Positions 7,881 through 14,136 of a stretch of DNA of 17,131 nucleotides are shown here, piece after piece. Position 1 is the first letter of the stretch, and every line of letters starts with the position of its first letter. Position numbers and translations under genes: made by a program. The notes beneath the pieces are model-generated. The model was not told the DNA's origin, made no database searches, and saw only the letters and a program-made list of their open reading frames with translations. The stretch spans positions 1 to 17,131 of the forward strand of contig VGVU01000016.1 in assembly GCA_016873905.1 (NCBI GenBank), given 5' to 3'. Source of the DNA: Betaproteobacteria bacterium. Lineage in GTDB: Bacteria; Pseudomonadota; Gammaproteobacteria; Burkholderiales; Thiobacillaceae.

Positions 7881-9869
7881 ATGCCAAAACTCGCCGATCT
7901 CAATCCCGAACAACGCGCCGCCGTCCGCCACCTCGACGGCCCCTTGCTGGTCCTGGCCGGGGCGGGTTCCGGAAAGACCCGCGTGATCACCCGCAAGATC
8001 GCCTGGATGATTCAGGACTGCGCCATCGAGGCGCGCCACATCGCGGCCATCACCTTTACCAACAAGGCCGCGCGCGAGATGAAGGAACGCATAGGCAAGT
8101 TGCTCGGCAACGGCGAAGGTCGGGGCCTGACCGTCTCGACCTTCCACTCGCTGGGCCTATCCATCCTGCGCCAGGAGGCGAACCACATCGGCTACAAGCC
8201 GCGGTTTTCCATCCTCGATGCCACCGACGCCCAGGCCATCCTGTCCGAGATCCTCAAGGCCCCGGCCAAAGACAGCCTGCGCCAGGCCGTCACCGTCATC
8301 TCCAACTGGAAAAACGCCCTCCTGGACCCCGAGGCCGCCCTGGCCGCTGCCAGCGACGAGGCCGAGCGACAGATCGCCGCCGCCTATCGCGACTATCAGG
8401 CAACCTTGCGCGCCTATCAGGCGATGGATTTTGACGACCTCATCCTCCTGCCTGTCACCCTGTTCCGCCAGCATCCTGAGGTGCTGACCCGCTGGCAGTC
8501 GCGACTGCGTTACCTGCTGGTCGATGAATACCAGGATACCAACGGCGCCCAGTACGCCCTCCTGCGCCTTCTGGCCGGACCGATGGGGCGTTTCACTGCC
8601 GTCGGTGATGACGATCAGGCCATCTATGCCTGGCGCGGTGCCGACATCGCCAACCTGCGCCGCCTTGGCGAAGACTATCCGAACCTGCAAACCATCGCCC
8701 TGACGCGCAATTACCGCTCCAGCCAGCGCATCCTGGAGGCCGCCAACCGGCTCATCACCCACAACCCGCGCCTGCATGAAAAACGCCTGTGGAGCGAACT
8801 GGGGCTGGGCGAGCCGATCGAAGTGGTTGCCTGCCGCGATGAGCGTGCCGAGGCCGAGGGCATTGCCCTGCGCATCTCCGCGCACCGCTTTGAGCGTCAG
8901 ACCCGCTGGACCGACTACGCCGTGCTCTATCGTGGCAACTATCAGGGCCGTCTGTTCGAAGAGGCCCTGCGCAGCGCCGGCATTCCCTATGTGCTGTCCG
9001 GCGGGCAATCCTTCTTTGATCGCACCGAGATCAAGGATGTCCTCGCCTACCTGCGCCTGATCGCCAACCCCGACGATGACCCCGCCTTCATTCGCGCGGC
9101 CACCACGCCGCGCCGAGGCATCGGCGCCGGAACGCTGGAGCGGCTCGGCACCTGGGCGGCCGAACGCCAGATCAGCCTGTTCGAGGCCGCCTTCGAGACG
9201 GGCTTCGAGGCACAGATCAACGCCCGCCAGCTTGAACCGCTGCGCGAATTCATCGCTTACATCAATCGCCTGGGGGAGCGCGCGCTGGTTGATCCCGCCG
9301 GCCCGCTTCTGAACGAGCTCCTGAACCACATCGAATACGAGGCCTGGCTTCTGGAAAATGGCGACGAGCGGGCCGCTCGGCAGCGCTGGGGAAATGTCTG
9401 CGAATTCCGCGACTGGATCGGGAAGAAAGGCGAGGCCGATGACAAGACCCTGATCGAACTCACCCAGACCATCGCCCTGATGAATCTGCTCGAAGGCCGC
9501 GAAGAGGCCGAACCCAACGCCATCCGCCTCTCCACCCTGCATGCCGCAAAGGGGCTGGAGTTTCCGCATGTCTTCCTCGCTGGCGTCGAAGAAGAGACCC
9601 TGCCACACCGGGAGTGTCTGGACGATGAACGCCTCGAGGAGGAACGGCGCCTCATGTATGTCGGTATCACGCGCGCCCAGAAGAGTCTCACCATCACCTG
9701 GTGCAGCCGGCGCAAACGCGCGGGCGACTGGCAGTCCTGCGAGCCTTCCCGTTTTCTGGAGGAGATGGATAACGGCCAGCTCCGGCACGCGGGCCGCGAG
9801 GCCCCGGCCGAGGTCAAGGAAGAGGGTAATCGTCGTCTGGCCAGCCTGCGCGCCCTACTCAACAAGTAA
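7881..9869 (+). CDS. rep: ATP-dependent DNA helicase Rep (UvrD/PcrA superfamily 1)
   Basis: Rep is a 3'-5' helicase that moves with the replisome and clears protein roadblocks. The 662-residue protein, close to E. coli Rep (673), keeps all SF1A motifs: Walker A AGAGSGKT (26-33), TFTNKAAREMKER, Walker B LVDEYQDTN (Asp215-Glu216), GDDDQAIYAWRGA, NYRSS, LHAAKGLEF and YVGITRAQK. Sequence matches Rep better than UvrD through the length (ARHIAAITFTNKAAREMKER, TFHSLGLSILR, RPEIKD-like FFDRTEIKDVLAYLR). It lacks the extended UvrD C-terminal tail. The ATG at 7881 is forced: an in-frame TGA lies at 7863-7865, there is no start codon between, and the next Met (42) is past Walker A. No ribosome binding site precedes it. 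It ends before a hairpin terminator shared with the cytochrome gene. Confidence 0.96.
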   Translation: MPKLADLNPEQRAAVRHLDGPLLVLAGAGSGKTRVITRKIAWMIQDCAIEARHIAAITFTNKAAREMKERIGKLLGNGEGRGLTVSTFHSLGLSILRQEANHIGYKPRFSILDATDAQAILSEILKAPAKDSLRQAVTVISNWKNALLDPEAALAAASDEAERQIAAAYRDYQATLRAYQAMDFDDLILLPVTLFRQHPEVLTRWQSRLRYLLVDEYQDTNGAQYALLRLLAGPMGRFTAVGDDDQAIYAWRGADIANLRRLGEDYPNLQTIALTRNYRSSQRILEAANRLITHNPRLHEKRLWSELGLGEPIEVVACRDERAEAEGIALRISAHRFERQTRWTDYAVLYRGNYQGRLFEEALRSAGIPYVLSGGQSFFDRTEIKDVLAYLRLIANPDDDPAFIRAATTPRRGIGAGTLERLGTWAAERQISLFEAAFETGFEAQINARQLEPLREFIAYINRLGERALVDPAGPLLNELLNHIEYEAWLLENGDERAARQRWGNVCEFRDWIGKKGEADDKTLIELTQTIALMNLLEGREEAEPNAIRLSTLHAAKGLEFPHVFLAGVEEETLPHRECLDDERLEEERRLMYVGITRAQKSLTITWCSRRKRAGDWQSCEPSRFLEEMDNGQLRHAGREAPAEVKEEGNRRLASLRALLNK

Positions 9870-9908
9870 AGGTCAGCAGCAACCCGCAAACCAAGAACTG
9901 CCCGGGGC

Positions 9909-9925
9909 GCGTCCATATCGGACGC
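9909..9925 (+). repeat. Small inverted repeat downstream of rep
   Basis: GCGTCC-ATATC-GGACGC, a 6-bp stem with a 5-nt loop in the 3' untranslated region of rep, just before the main terminator. It has no following T run. It may protect the rep mRNA 3' end or be incidental. Confidence 0.4.
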
Positions 9926-9931
9926 CGCAGC

Positions 9932-9961
9932 AAAAAGGCGCGACCTTGGCCGCGCCTTTTT
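9932..9961. terminator. Bidirectional intrinsic terminator between rep and cytochrome c5 gene
   Basis: An 11-bp stem AAAAAGGCGCG / CGCGCCTTTTT with an 8-nt loop (9943-9950). The GC-rich core is flanked by A on one side and T on the other, so it can end transcription of rep (stop at 9869) and of the cytochrome gene (stop at 9984) from opposite directions. Confidence 0.85.
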
Positions 9962-9983
9962 TATAGGCCCACCACCAACGGTA

Positions 9984-10853
9984 TTATTTCTTCTCGCTGG
10001 TCTTTTCAGCCGGTTTCGTGGCCGGTTTCGTGGCCGGTTGGGTTGCCGGCTTGGTTACCGGTTTCGTGGCTGCGGCCTTGGCAATCGCCGCCTTGGCCTC
10101 GGAAACCATATAGTCCGTCGCCAAACGGGCATCGGCATCAGACAACTTCAGGTTCCCGCCCTTGGCCGGGGCCGTATTCGTGCCGTTGACTGCGCTAAGG
10201 TACAGCGCCTCCATACCGCCCTTGATGAGGGGTTTCCAGGCCGCCACATCGTTCAGCTTTTGCGCGCCCGTCATACCGCTGGCGTGGCAGGTCGCACATT
10301 CCTTGTCGTACACCGCCTTGCCCTTGGCCAATTCACCCGCCGAGGGGATGCGCTCCTGTTGCAGCACGGCCGCAAACTTGCTGCCTACGGCGTTGGTCAT
10401 GTACACAACGGCATTGGCCACTTCCTGGTCGGTCAGATCCGCATCACCGCCCCGCGCCGGCATCTTGTTGAAGCCCTTCAGGGCATGCGTCAGCAGGGTG
10501 TTATAGCCCTGTGCGTTGCGCTTGGCCCAAGCGCCCGCGTCCTTGAACTTGGGCGAACCGATCGCGCCAGAGCCGTGGCAGCTGGCACACACCTCGGTAT
10601 AAACAACCTCACCCGTGCGATCAACATGCGGAACATTGGGATCAATGGCCAGCGAAGTACCGTACGGCTGGATACGCGCACGCACTTCCCGATCTTGCGC
10701 GTCAGCGGTGTTGGCATCGGTCTGCTCACCCTGAATAGCCACGGCATAACCGATGATCAGCAGGATGGCCACCAGCGGGGCCAGCAAGCCGCCGAGGAGC
10801 GCCAGCGAGAACTGTCGCGGCGTGGTTGGGGACATTTCGTTATCGTGAGACAT
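9984..10853 (-). CDS. Membrane-anchored dihaem cytochrome c5 family protein
   Basis: A periplasmic electron carrier of 289 residues: an uncleaved-type hydrophobic anchor (about 15-40), then two class I cytochrome c domains and a Lys/Pro/Thr/Ala tail. Haem sites are CASCH (Cys89, Cys92, His93) and CATCH (Cys186, Cys189, His190). Domain 1 has the axial-ligand motif NKMPARGG (Met131). In domain 2 the equivalent stretch reads NTAPAKGG (Ala228 in the Met place), so the usual sixth ligand is missing. The tail (about 262-282) repeats TKPA-like units encoded by a 12-bp DNA repeat. AGGA lies 7 nt before the ATG, with a perfect TATAAT promoter further upstream. Cytochrome c5 proteins pass electrons to terminal oxidases or reductases; the partner here is unknown. 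Confidence 0.92.
   Translation of the reverse strand: MSHDNEMSPTTPRQFSLALLGGLLAPLVAILLIIGYAVAIQGEQTDANTADAQDREVRARIQPYGTSLAIDPNVPHVDRTGEVVYTEVCASCHGSGAIGSPKFKDAGAWAKRNAQGYNTLLTHALKGFNKMPARGGDADLTDQEVANAVVYMTNAVGSKFAAVLQQERIPSAGELAKGKAVYDKECATCHASGMTGAQKLNDVAAWKPLIKGGMEALYLSAVNGTNTAPAKGGNLKLSDADARLATDYMVSEAKAAIAKAAATKPVTKPATQPATKPATKPAEKTSEKK
10009..10068 (-). repeat. Fivefold 12-bp coding tandem repeat in the cytochrome tail
   Basis: Five 12-bp units starting at 10009, 10021, 10033, 10045 and 10057, of the form GCCGGTTTCGTG on the plus strand; units 1 and 2 are identical and units 3-5 diverged. Each encodes four residues (TKPA, TQPA, TKPV). The unit keeps frame, so copy-number change would lengthen or shorten the periplasmic tail without frameshift. 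Confidence 0.85.
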
Positions 10854-10890
10854 ACACTCATCCTAATGTTGTTATTTGCAAAACCGTCGG

Positions 10891-10919
10891 ATTATAAGGG
10901 CAAGAATCCAACTTGTGTC
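10891..10919 (-). promoter_or_regulatory. Promoter of the cytochrome c5 gene
   Basis: A perfect TATAAT on the minus strand (complement of 10891-10896), preceded at 17 bp by GACACA (complement of 10914-10919), which keeps only the ACA half of the -35 consensus. It predicts a leader of about 30 nt carrying the AGGA ribosome site. It lies back to back with the tRNA-Arg promoter. Confidence 0.55.
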
Positions 10920-10936
10920 TGGCATCGCATCGACTG

Positions 10937-10945
10937 TGCTATGCT
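10937..10945 (+). promoter_or_regulatory. Extended -10 promoter of tRNA-Arg
   Basis: TGCTATGCT is an extended -10 element 12 bp before the tRNA 5' end. The following CGCACCCC stretch is a GC-rich discriminator, typical of stable-RNA promoters under stringent control (established pattern in enterobacteria, inferred here). No good -35 is found at the right distance. Confidence 0.45.
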
Positions 10946-10957
10946 TCGCACCCCCAC

Positions 10958-11034
10958 GCGCCCGTAGCTCAGCTGGATAGAGTACTGCCCTCCGAAGGCA
11001 GGGGTCGGACGTTCGAATCGTCTCGGGCGCGCCA
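10958..11034 (+). tRNA. tRNA-Arg, anticodon CCG
   Basis: A complete 77-nt cloverleaf. The acceptor stem is GCGCCCG pairing with CGGGCGC, the D arm is GCTC...GAGT, the anticodon stem is CTGCC/GGCAG around loop CTCCGAA (anticodon CCG at 10992-10994), and the T arm carries TTCGAAT. Discriminator base G73 is followed by an encoded CCA (11032-11034). It reads the CGG codon. It is a single gene, with no other tRNA nearby, and ends at a strong hairpin terminator about 75 bp downstream. No integrase lies next to it. Confidence 0.97.
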
Positions 11035-11107
11035 AACACCACCCACCCATCCGTTCCTCCCGCCCGATCAACCCGCACCTCTTCCTGGACACCGCGCGAT
11101 TCCAGAT

Positions 11108-11141
11108 GCAAAAACGCCCTGTCTCAACAGGGCGTTTTTGC
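11108..11141. terminator. Bidirectional intrinsic terminator between tRNA-Arg and HU gene
   Basis: A perfect 14-bp inverted repeat GCAAAAACGCCCTG / CAGGGCGTTTTTGC with a TCTCAA loop (11122-11127). A and T tracts in the stem make it work both ways, for tRNA-Arg on the plus strand and for the HU gene, whose stop is at 11157, on the minus strand. Confidence 0.9.
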
Positions 11142-11156
11142 GCGAAACCAGCGCGA

Positions 11157-11453
11157 TTATTTCTTTTTCTTGCCCTTCGGTGCATTCACAGCGGCCTTGA
11201 AGCCAGCACCGGCACTAAAGCGCGGCAGGGTTGCAGCCGCAATCTTGATCGCTTCGCCGGTACGCGGATTCTTGCCCGTACGCGCGGCGCGCTGCGAGGT
11301 CTTGAAGCTACCAAAACCGACCAGGCTCACGGTATTGCCACTGGCAACGGCAGCCACAATGGCATCCACCGTCGCGGTCAAGGCACGACCCGCGTCGGCC
11401 TTGGACAGGTTAGAAGCCGCAGCAATTTTTTCGATCAGTTCAGTCTTATTCAT
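11157..11453 (-). CDS. HU-family DNA-binding protein
   Basis: HU is a small dimeric nucleoid protein that bends DNA without sequence specificity. The 98-residue product shows the standard fold: two N-terminal helices (MNKTELIEKIAAASNLSKADAGRAL), TVSLVGFGSFKTSQRAARTG in the beta sheet, and the DNA-binding arm with KNPRTGEAIKI (Pro63 being the intercalating-type residue of the arm). It extends about eight residues past usual HU and ends in a Lys-rich GKKKK, as in some proteobacterial HU proteins. I chose the ATG at 11453 because GGAG lies 7 nt upstream and it gives the canonical MNKTEL start; an in-frame upstream Met would add 14 odd residues. Closest to HU rather than IHF, whose arm and helix sequences differ. 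Gene symbol (hupA or hupB) cannot be decided. Confidence 0.94.
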   Translation of the reverse strand: MNKTELIEKIAAASNLSKADAGRALTATVDAIVAAVASGNTVSLVGFGSFKTSQRAARTGKNPRTGEAIKIAAATLPRFSAGAGFKAAVNAPKGKKKK

Positions 11454-11554
11454 TACGAGTCTCCACAAGTTTAAGTTCAGGAATATCAGGTTCAAGAACC
11501 CCGTCTGAGCCCGAATGGATCGAACCCTACACGAAATTCTTTTGGCAATCCAGC

Positions 11555-11582
11555 CATAAACCCGGGGTTTATGTTTTTTTTT
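11555..11582 (+). repeat. Perfect palindrome followed by a T9 run, HU/DUF971 intergenic region
   Basis: CATAAACCC-G-GGGTTTATG (11555-11573) is a perfect 9-bp inverted repeat, directly followed by nine T (11574-11582). On the plus strand it looks like an intrinsic terminator (7-bp stem with CCGGG loop plus U tract) although no plus-strand gene precedes it. On the minus strand it is a palindrome with an A9 tract about 100 bp upstream of the HU start, which suits an operator or curved upstream element. Role unresolved. Confidence 0.6.
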
Positions 11583-11601
11583 GCGGGAATTACCCTAGTC
11601 T

Positions 11602-11637
11602 TTTACTTGGGTATTTGCTTGGGCATTTATTTGGGCA
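11602..11637 (+). repeat. Threefold 12-bp tandem repeat, possible operator
   Basis: Three back-to-back 12-bp units: TTTACTTGGGTA, TTTGCTTGGGCA and TTTATTTGGGCA, sharing TTTnYTTGGGYA. The array sits 65-100 bp upstream of the DUF971 ATG and about 150-185 bp upstream of the HU start, in non-coding AT-rich DNA. Regular spacing of a conserved core suggests iterated protein binding sites; it could also be a simple repeat. Confidence 0.7.
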
Positions 11638-11702
11638 ATTGCCAGCCGCACCCGTCGATGGCACACTGCACAGCCAGATAACGGCATTATTCCAGAGCGA
11701 CC

Positions 11703-12155
11703 ATGAGCGGACTTACCCCTGAAACCCCCATCCCCACCGAGATCAAATTGCACCAACAATCACGCCTGCTGGAGATCGCCTTCAGCAGCGGTGAGCGTTT
11801 CAGCCTTCCGTTCGAATTCCTGCGCGTGTACTCGCCCTCGGCCGAGGTGCGCGGCCACGGGCCTGGCCAGGAGACCCTGCAGGTCGGCAAGAAAAATATT
11901 GATATCGCCAAAATTGACCCCGTCGGTCAGTACGCCGTCTGCCTGACCTTCTCCGATGGCCACGATTCGGGGATCTATTCCTGGGATTATTTCTACGAGC
12001 TGGGCCGTCACCAGGAGGCCTACTGGAAGGCTTACCTCATCCGCATGGAAGAGGCAGGCGCCGCCCGCGAACCCAAGGCAGACAACCCCCTCAGTCTGCC
12101 CCCGGCGGCCCCCACCTGCGGTTCCGGTGGTTGCGGCAGCGGCGGGTGCCACTGA
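11703..12155 (+). CDS. DUF971 (GBBH-like N-terminal domain) protein with Cys-rich tail
   Basis: A 150-residue protein whose first 115 or so residues match the DUF971 / gamma-butyrobetaine hydroxylase N-terminal-like domain: IKLHQQSRLLEIAFSSGERFSLPFEFLRVYSPSAEVRGHG, then VGQYAVCLTFSDGHDSGIYSWDYFYELG. Such domains occur alone in proteobacteria and at the C-terminus of plant HCF101, an Fe-S carrier, so an iron-sulphur link is plausible but unproven. A Pro/Ala linker leads to a CGSGGCGSGGCH tail (Cys139, Cys144, Cys149, His150) that looks metal- or cluster-binding. The start ATG has a weak AGAG upstream. No ubiE follows, unlike the arrangement in some relatives. Function unknown. Confidence 0.9.
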   Translation: MSGLTPETPIPTEIKLHQQSRLLEIAFSSGERFSLPFEFLRVYSPSAEVRGHGPGQETLQVGKKNIDIAKIDPVGQYAVCLTFSDGHDSGIYSWDYFYELGRHQEAYWKAYLIRMEEAGAAREPKADNPLSLPPAAPTCGSGGCGSGGCH

Positions 12156-12196
12156 GTACACCAAGTAATATCCGGGCGCCAGATTCTGGCCAAAAT

Positions 12197-12224
12197 CCTT
12201 GATGCCCTCGGGCAGGGATCAAGG
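12197..12224 (+). repeat. Imperfect hairpin between DUF971 and trxA
   Basis: CCTTGAT (12197-12203) and ATCAAGG (12218-12224) pair around an inner GCC/GGC stem with CTCG loop and a short bulge. No T tract follows. It may be a weak or factor-dependent terminator of the DUF971 transcript, upstream of the trxA promoter. Confidence 0.4.
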
Positions 12225-12244
12225 GACCGTCAAGGAACGACAAC

Positions 12245-12273
12245 TTTCCATCCCCCTCGTTTTTCGCTAGGAT
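12245..12273 (+). promoter_or_regulatory. Candidate trxA promoter
   Basis: TTTCCA (12245-12250) and TAGGAT (12268-12273) are separated by exactly 17 bp, each with four of six consensus bases. Start of transcription near 12280 would leave a leader of about 60 nt before the trxA ATG. Confidence 0.45.
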
Positions 12274-12341
12274 AGCGCCCATCGCCTTGGCAGTTCGTGC
12301 TGCCCCCTGTCTCTTTGCCTTGAACACCCTAAGGAAGTCCC

Positions 12342-12668
12342 ATGAGTGAACACATTCATTATGTAACCGACGCCACCTTCGAACAGGAAGTCCTGCAGTC
12401 GCCGCTGCCCGTTCTGGTGGATTACTGGGCCGACTGGTGCGGTCCGTGCAAGATGATCTCCCCCATCCTTGACGATGTCTCCAAGGAATACAACGGCCGC
12501 ATCAAGGTCTGCAAACTGAACATCGACGACAATCAGGCCACCCCGCCCAAGTACGGCATCCGTGGCATCCCGACCCTGATGCTGTTCAAGAATGGCAATG
12601 TCGAAGCCACCAAGGTCGGCGCCTTGTCCAAGTCGCAACTGACCGCCTTTGTTGACAGCAACATCTAA
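12342..12668 (+). CDS. trxA: Thioredoxin
   Basis: Thioredoxin 1, the general cytoplasmic dithiol reductant, supplied by thioredoxin reductase. The 108-residue protein has the fold's landmarks: buried Asp27 in VLVDYWA, the active site WCGPC (Trp32, Cys33, Cys36), and the cis-proline GIPT (Pro77). Length equals E. coli thioredoxin. An additional Cys57 (KVCKLN) is present. AAGGAA lies about 6 nt before the ATG, a good ribosome site. It lies upstream of rho on the same strand, an order common in proteobacteria; 181 bp with a hairpin separate them, so rho may have both read-through and its own promoter. Confidence 0.97.
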   Translation: MSEHIHYVTDATFEQEVLQSPLPVLVDYWADWCGPCKMISPILDDVSKEYNGRIKVCKLNIDDNQATPPKYGIRGIPTLMLFKNGNVEATKVGALSKSQLTAFVDSNI

Positions 12669-12685
12669 GTTTCGTTAATCTGCGC

Positions 12686-12708
12686 GCACCCGGTCTCTTG
12701 CCGGGTGC
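12686..12708 (+). terminator. Hairpin after trxA (weak terminator or rho-leader attenuator)
   Basis: GCACCCGG / CCGGGTGC, a perfect 8-bp GC-rich stem with a 7-nt loop (TCTCTTG), 18 nt past the trxA stop. The bases after it (CATTCAGG) contain no T run, so efficient intrinsic termination is doubtful. It may partly terminate trxA mRNA or stabilise its 3' end. Confidence 0.45.
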
Positions 12709-12720
12709 CATTCAGGCCTC

Positions 12721-12849
12721 TTTGACGCACAGGCCCCCGTGGCCACCTTGGTCTCATCGCTTCCCCTGGTTCTTCCCGCTGAGCGTTTCGCGTGTCCCTA
12801 CGCACACCCAGCGCACCTCTGCCCTCCAGCGAATTCCTGACTCCTTGCC
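12721..12849 (+). promoter_or_regulatory. rho: C-rich rho leader, possible rut site
   Basis: The 129 nt before the rho ATG contain 55 C and 27 G by my count, with no ATG and little obvious structure. C-rich, G-poor, unstructured RNA is the known preference of Rho, and rho is autoregulated by Rho-dependent attenuation in its leader in E. coli. I infer the same here; no promoter inside was recognised. Confidence 0.4.
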
Positions 12850-14109
12850 ATGCATCTATCCGATCTAAAAGTTCTCCACATCAGCAAACTCCTCGAAATG
12901 GCGGAAACAGAGGGCATTGAAAACGCCCACCGCATGCGCAAGCAGGAGCTGATCTTCGCCCTCCTGAAAGACAAGGCCAAGAAAGGCGAGACCGTCTTTG
13001 GCGATGGGGTGCTGGAGGTCCTGTCCGATGGCTTCGGTTTTCTGCGTACGCCGGAAACCTCCTATCTCTCCAGCCCGGACGACATCTATATCTCGCCCTC
13101 GCAGATCCGTCGCTTCAATCTGCGCACCGGCGACAGCATCGAAGGCGAGGTCCGCACCCCCAAGGATGGCGAGCGCTACTTCGCCCTCGCCAAGCTCGGC
13201 AGCGTCAATGGCTACGCCCCGGAGACGATCAAGAACAAGATCATGTTCGAGAACTTGACGCCGCTGTTCCCGACCGAACCCTATGTTCTGGAACGCGACA
13301 TCAAGAGCGAAGAAAATCTGACCGGCCGCATCGTCGACATCATTGCACCGCTCGGCAAGGGCTCGCGTGGCCTTCTGGTGGCGGCACCCAAGTCCGGCAA
13401 AACGGTGATGATGCAAAACATCGCCCATGCCATCACCACCAATTACCCCGACGCTGTCCTCATCGTCCTGCTGATTGATGAGCGCCCGGAAGAAGTGACC
13501 GAGATGTCGCGTACGGTACGCGGCGAGGTGGTGGCATCCACCTTCGACGAACCGGCTGCCCGCCATGTGCAAGTGGCCGAGATGGTCATCGCCAAGGCCC
13601 GCCGGCTGGTCGAGCACAAGAAGGATGTCGTCATCCTGCTCGACTCCATCACCCGCCTGGCCCGGGCCTACAACACCGTAGCCCCCTCCTCCGGCAAGGT
13701 CCTGACCGGTGGCGTCGATGCCAGCGCCCTGCAAAAACCCAAGCGTTTCTTCGGCGCCGCTCGCAATATCGAAGAAGGCGGTTCGCTCACCATCCTTGCC
13801 ACCGCCCTGATCGACACCGGCAGCCGCATGGACGATGTGATCTACGAAGAATTCAAAGGCACCGGCAACATGGAGATTCACCTCGACCGCCGCATGGCCG
13901 AGAAGCGCGTCTATCCGGCCATCAATGTCAACCGTTCCGGCACCCGCAAGGAAGAGTTGCTGATCAAGCCCGATGTCCTGCAAAAGACCTGGGTCCTGCG
14001 CAAACTGCTCTACCCGATGGACGATCTGGCGGCCATGGAGTTCCTGGTCGACAAGGTGCGCATCACCAAAAACAACGCCGACTTCTTCGATTCGATGCGG
14101 CGCGGCTAA
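12850..14109 (+). CDS. rho: Transcription termination factor Rho
   Basis: Rho is the hexameric RNA helicase that ends transcription at C-rich rut sites. The 419-residue protein aligns without gaps to E. coli Rho (also 419). It has the N-terminal helical domain, the RNA-binding cold-shock-like domain with GFGF at 61-64, Walker A APKSGKT with Lys184 and Thr185, Walker B VVILLDSITRLARAYN, the Q-loop SSGKVLTGGVDASAL, and the R-loop region EEFKGTGNMEIHL. No insertion of the kind seen in some high-GC Rho proteins is present. The ATG at 12850 gives the canonical start MHLSDLKV..., but CTCCTTGCC precedes it, so there is no Shine-Dalgarno. Follows trxA; queD-like gene begins 27 bp after the stop. Confidence 0.98.
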   Translation: MHLSDLKVLHISKLLEMAETEGIENAHRMRKQELIFALLKDKAKKGETVFGDGVLEVLSDGFGFLRTPETSYLSSPDDIYISPSQIRRFNLRTGDSIEGEVRTPKDGERYFALAKLGSVNGYAPETIKNKIMFENLTPLFPTEPYVLERDIKSEENLTGRIVDIIAPLGKGSRGLLVAAPKSGKTVMMQNIAHAITTNYPDAVLIVLLIDERPEEVTEMSRTVRGEVVASTFDEPAARHVQVAEMVIAKARRLVEHKKDVVILLDSITRLARAYNTVAPSSGKVLTGGVDASALQKPKRFFGAARNIEEGGSLTILATALIDTGSRMDDVIYEEFKGTGNMEIHLDRRMAEKRVYPAINVNRSGTRKEELLIKPDVLQKTWVLRKLLYPMDDLAAMEFLVDKVRITKNNADFFDSMRRG

Positions 14110-14136
14110 CCGGGCTGAACGAGCACGCGTTGCACC

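Noticed and set aside
7836..8147. N-terminal extension of apaH by about 104 codons
   Set aside because: ApaH proteins begin at the MSTYVIGDVQGC equivalent; the extension lies inside rep and has no similarity to the family.
8157..9788. 543-codon minus-strand open frame
   Set aside because: Antisense to rep; composition-driven shadow with no motif.
10009..10068. CRISPR-like short repeats
   Set aside because: The units are 12 bp, without spacers and inside a coding frame.
10958..11156. tRNA-Arg as an integration site of a mobile element
   Set aside because: There is no integrase, no repeated tRNA 3' end and no foreign-looking cargo; the tRNA is followed directly by a terminator and the HU gene.
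11454..11495. 14-residue upstream extension of the HU protein
   Set aside because: HU starts at MNKTEL, and the GGAG ribosome site sits 7 nt before that ATG.
11454..11550. HU promoter such as TTGCCA (complement of 11543-11548) or TTGAAC-N16-TAAACT
   Set aside because: The first has no acceptable -10 at correct spacing, and the second would start transcription within or past the ribosome site, so no promoter is called.
12739..12840. GTG-started 33-codon frame in the rho leader, same length as E. coli RhoL
   Set aside because: No convincing ribosome site and no sequence resemblance to RhoL; a 33-codon open frame is easily found by chance in C-rich DNA.
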